A stretch of 64,000 nt of DNA, from NCBI GenBank assembly GCA_900708905.1, contig CAADRB010000063.1, forward strand, positions 626,211 through 690,210, in the 5' to 3' direction. The notes below the pieces were generated by a model that was given only the letters and a program-made list of their open reading frames with translations, was not told the DNA's origin and made no database searches. Below, piece by piece: positions 63,001-64,000 of the stretch (position 1 is the first letter of the stretch; every line of letters starts with the position of its first letter). Origin of the DNA: Hymenolepis diminuta (lineage: Eukaryota; Platyhelminthes; Cestoda; Cyclophyllidea; Hymenolepididae). Both the position numbers and the translations under genes were made by a program.

Positions 63001-63423
63001 GCTTGTCATATCACAGAGAGGGATTTTTGATCTAATAGAGCTCAACAGAGTTCGAGTAGTGATTGGCACTACTACTTATAGTACTTACTTAATACGCTGT
63101 CGAGTTCTCACACACACAAAAATCAGAATCTTACCTTGGTTATTGTACAGTTGATTTTCCATAATACAGATTATCTAGATGCGGTGGAGATGTTTTTTTC
63201 TGTCCCCCAATTACCTACTACTATAAGGTTGTTTGAATGCAAAGGTGGTCATGTATCATCAAATCGTTGCAATGCCCGTTTTGAACTCATAGAGAAAACT
63301 CAATCCGATTGGGTTAATAAGCTGCGGAAAATTCGAAATTTAGCTGAAGTCTCATGCTATGTGTATTCTCACCATAACCCACTTATTAAAAAACGGATTA
63401 ATAATAGAGTAATTTGGTCTTGA
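63001..63423 (+). CDS. Candidate terminal exon(s), possible small secreted factor
   Basis: A strong acceptor (TTTCTTTTTTACAG) ends at 63000, and a second (GTTATTGTACAG) at 63150 opens a 90-codon frame to TGA at 63421. The frame after 63001 is open through a weak donor CGA|GTAGTG at 63056, and the two pieces would join in phase 0. The terminal piece has three cysteines, with a FECKGGH segment, RCNARFELIE and EVSCYVY. That spacing faintly recalls cystine-knot factors such as Trunk/Spaetzle-like proteins, but I cannot confirm the family. No signal peptide or upstream exon was found. Confidence 0.3.
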
Positions 63424-64000
63424 AAATGGAGCAGTGCTTCCTGTCAAAGGGAACCACTGTATCAGCTTGAGAAATATTTCCCAGTGAGAAAATAACATTT
63501 CCGTTATTTATATCTACTATATTTACTTTATCTTTATATTATTGGCCTGTTTTTGCACTTCAAGGTCAATTAAAATTCGTGTTGTGATTAGCTGGCATAC
63601 GTGTGCGTTCTTTCCTATCCCTACCTGAGAAAACTAGGTTATCAGACTTGTATATATCGTAAAACTTCTCAATCACCCAGTAATTTGTTTGGAATTGGCA
63701 AGATGATGGCTTTTCAAAAGACAACCAGGAATTAGAATAATTAATTTAGCTAATTGGTCTAGACAAATATGATCAAGTGAAAAAATAGAAAGTGGGCGGA
63801 CAATTGTTCAGAACAACGGGTGTTCTCATTTCAAAGTCAACTACCTTCATGTTCCTAGGTTCTCTTCGAAGAATAAAATACAGTAATTGAAAATAATTGG
63901 CTACTAATGGTCCCAGTAACACCTGAATTCCATAGCCGGCATTTGAACCAGATTCGAGACAAGTAATTAATTCAAATAACGAATTGCCTAAATTATCCGA
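63424..64000. other. Window end, no gene seen
   Basis: AT-rich sequence with no supported feature. AATAAA occurs near 63873 and could serve an upstream plus-strand gene. Confidence 0.35.

Overview
The window looks like animal nuclear DNA: AT-rich, gene-poor, with coding exons split by GT-AG introns, long non-coding stretches and many old dispersed repeats. No bacterial operons, ribosome-binding sites or CRISPR arrays are visible. The clearest gene is an Iroquois-class (TALE) homeobox gene, so the source is a bilaterian. A flatworm, perhaps a tapeworm, would suit the base composition, spacing and short lineage-specific genes, but that is inference and nothing in the sequence proves it.

Layout. 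From 1 to 3,870 there are degraded repeats and no gene. An Iroquois gene runs on the minus strand from 7315 to 4027 in four proposed coding exons, with a CpG-rich presumed promoter upstream (7385-7505). From 7,500 to 16,900 the DNA is non-coding, holding repeat copies and a GA/CT-rich block at 12,160-12,770. A possible small secreted protein lies at 16895-17239 (minus). A two-exon gene at 19139-20400 (plus) encodes a short, cysteine-free, heavily N-glycosylated type I membrane protein. From 20,400 to 35,100 there are mostly repeats and one weak exon candidate (21221-21562, minus). A promoter-like patch with a clean splice donor (35111-35246) and a possible small exon (35813-35877) precede a large 3'-terminal coding exon at 40114-41792 (plus) for a disordered protein. 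From 42,500 to 56,250 there are repeats, one decayed coding-like block (48228-48629) and one weak ORF (50227-50544). An intact gene at 56540-57802 (minus) encodes a protein with an N-myristoylation signal and a nearly perfect internal duplication. The last 6 kb are somewhat GC-richer, with promoter-like sequence, a coding-like block with one stop, and a candidate terminal exon at 63001-63423.

The four best-supported genes (homeobox regulator, surface glycoprotein, large disordered protein, myristoylated repeat protein) show no evident shared pathway. At least three dispersed repeat families explain much of the non-coding sequence. One pair of copies (26761-26982 and 33737-33958) is identical over 222 bases in inverted orientation although the rest of the family is strongly diverged. 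All repeat and splice calls were made by eye; boundaries of repeats are approximate.
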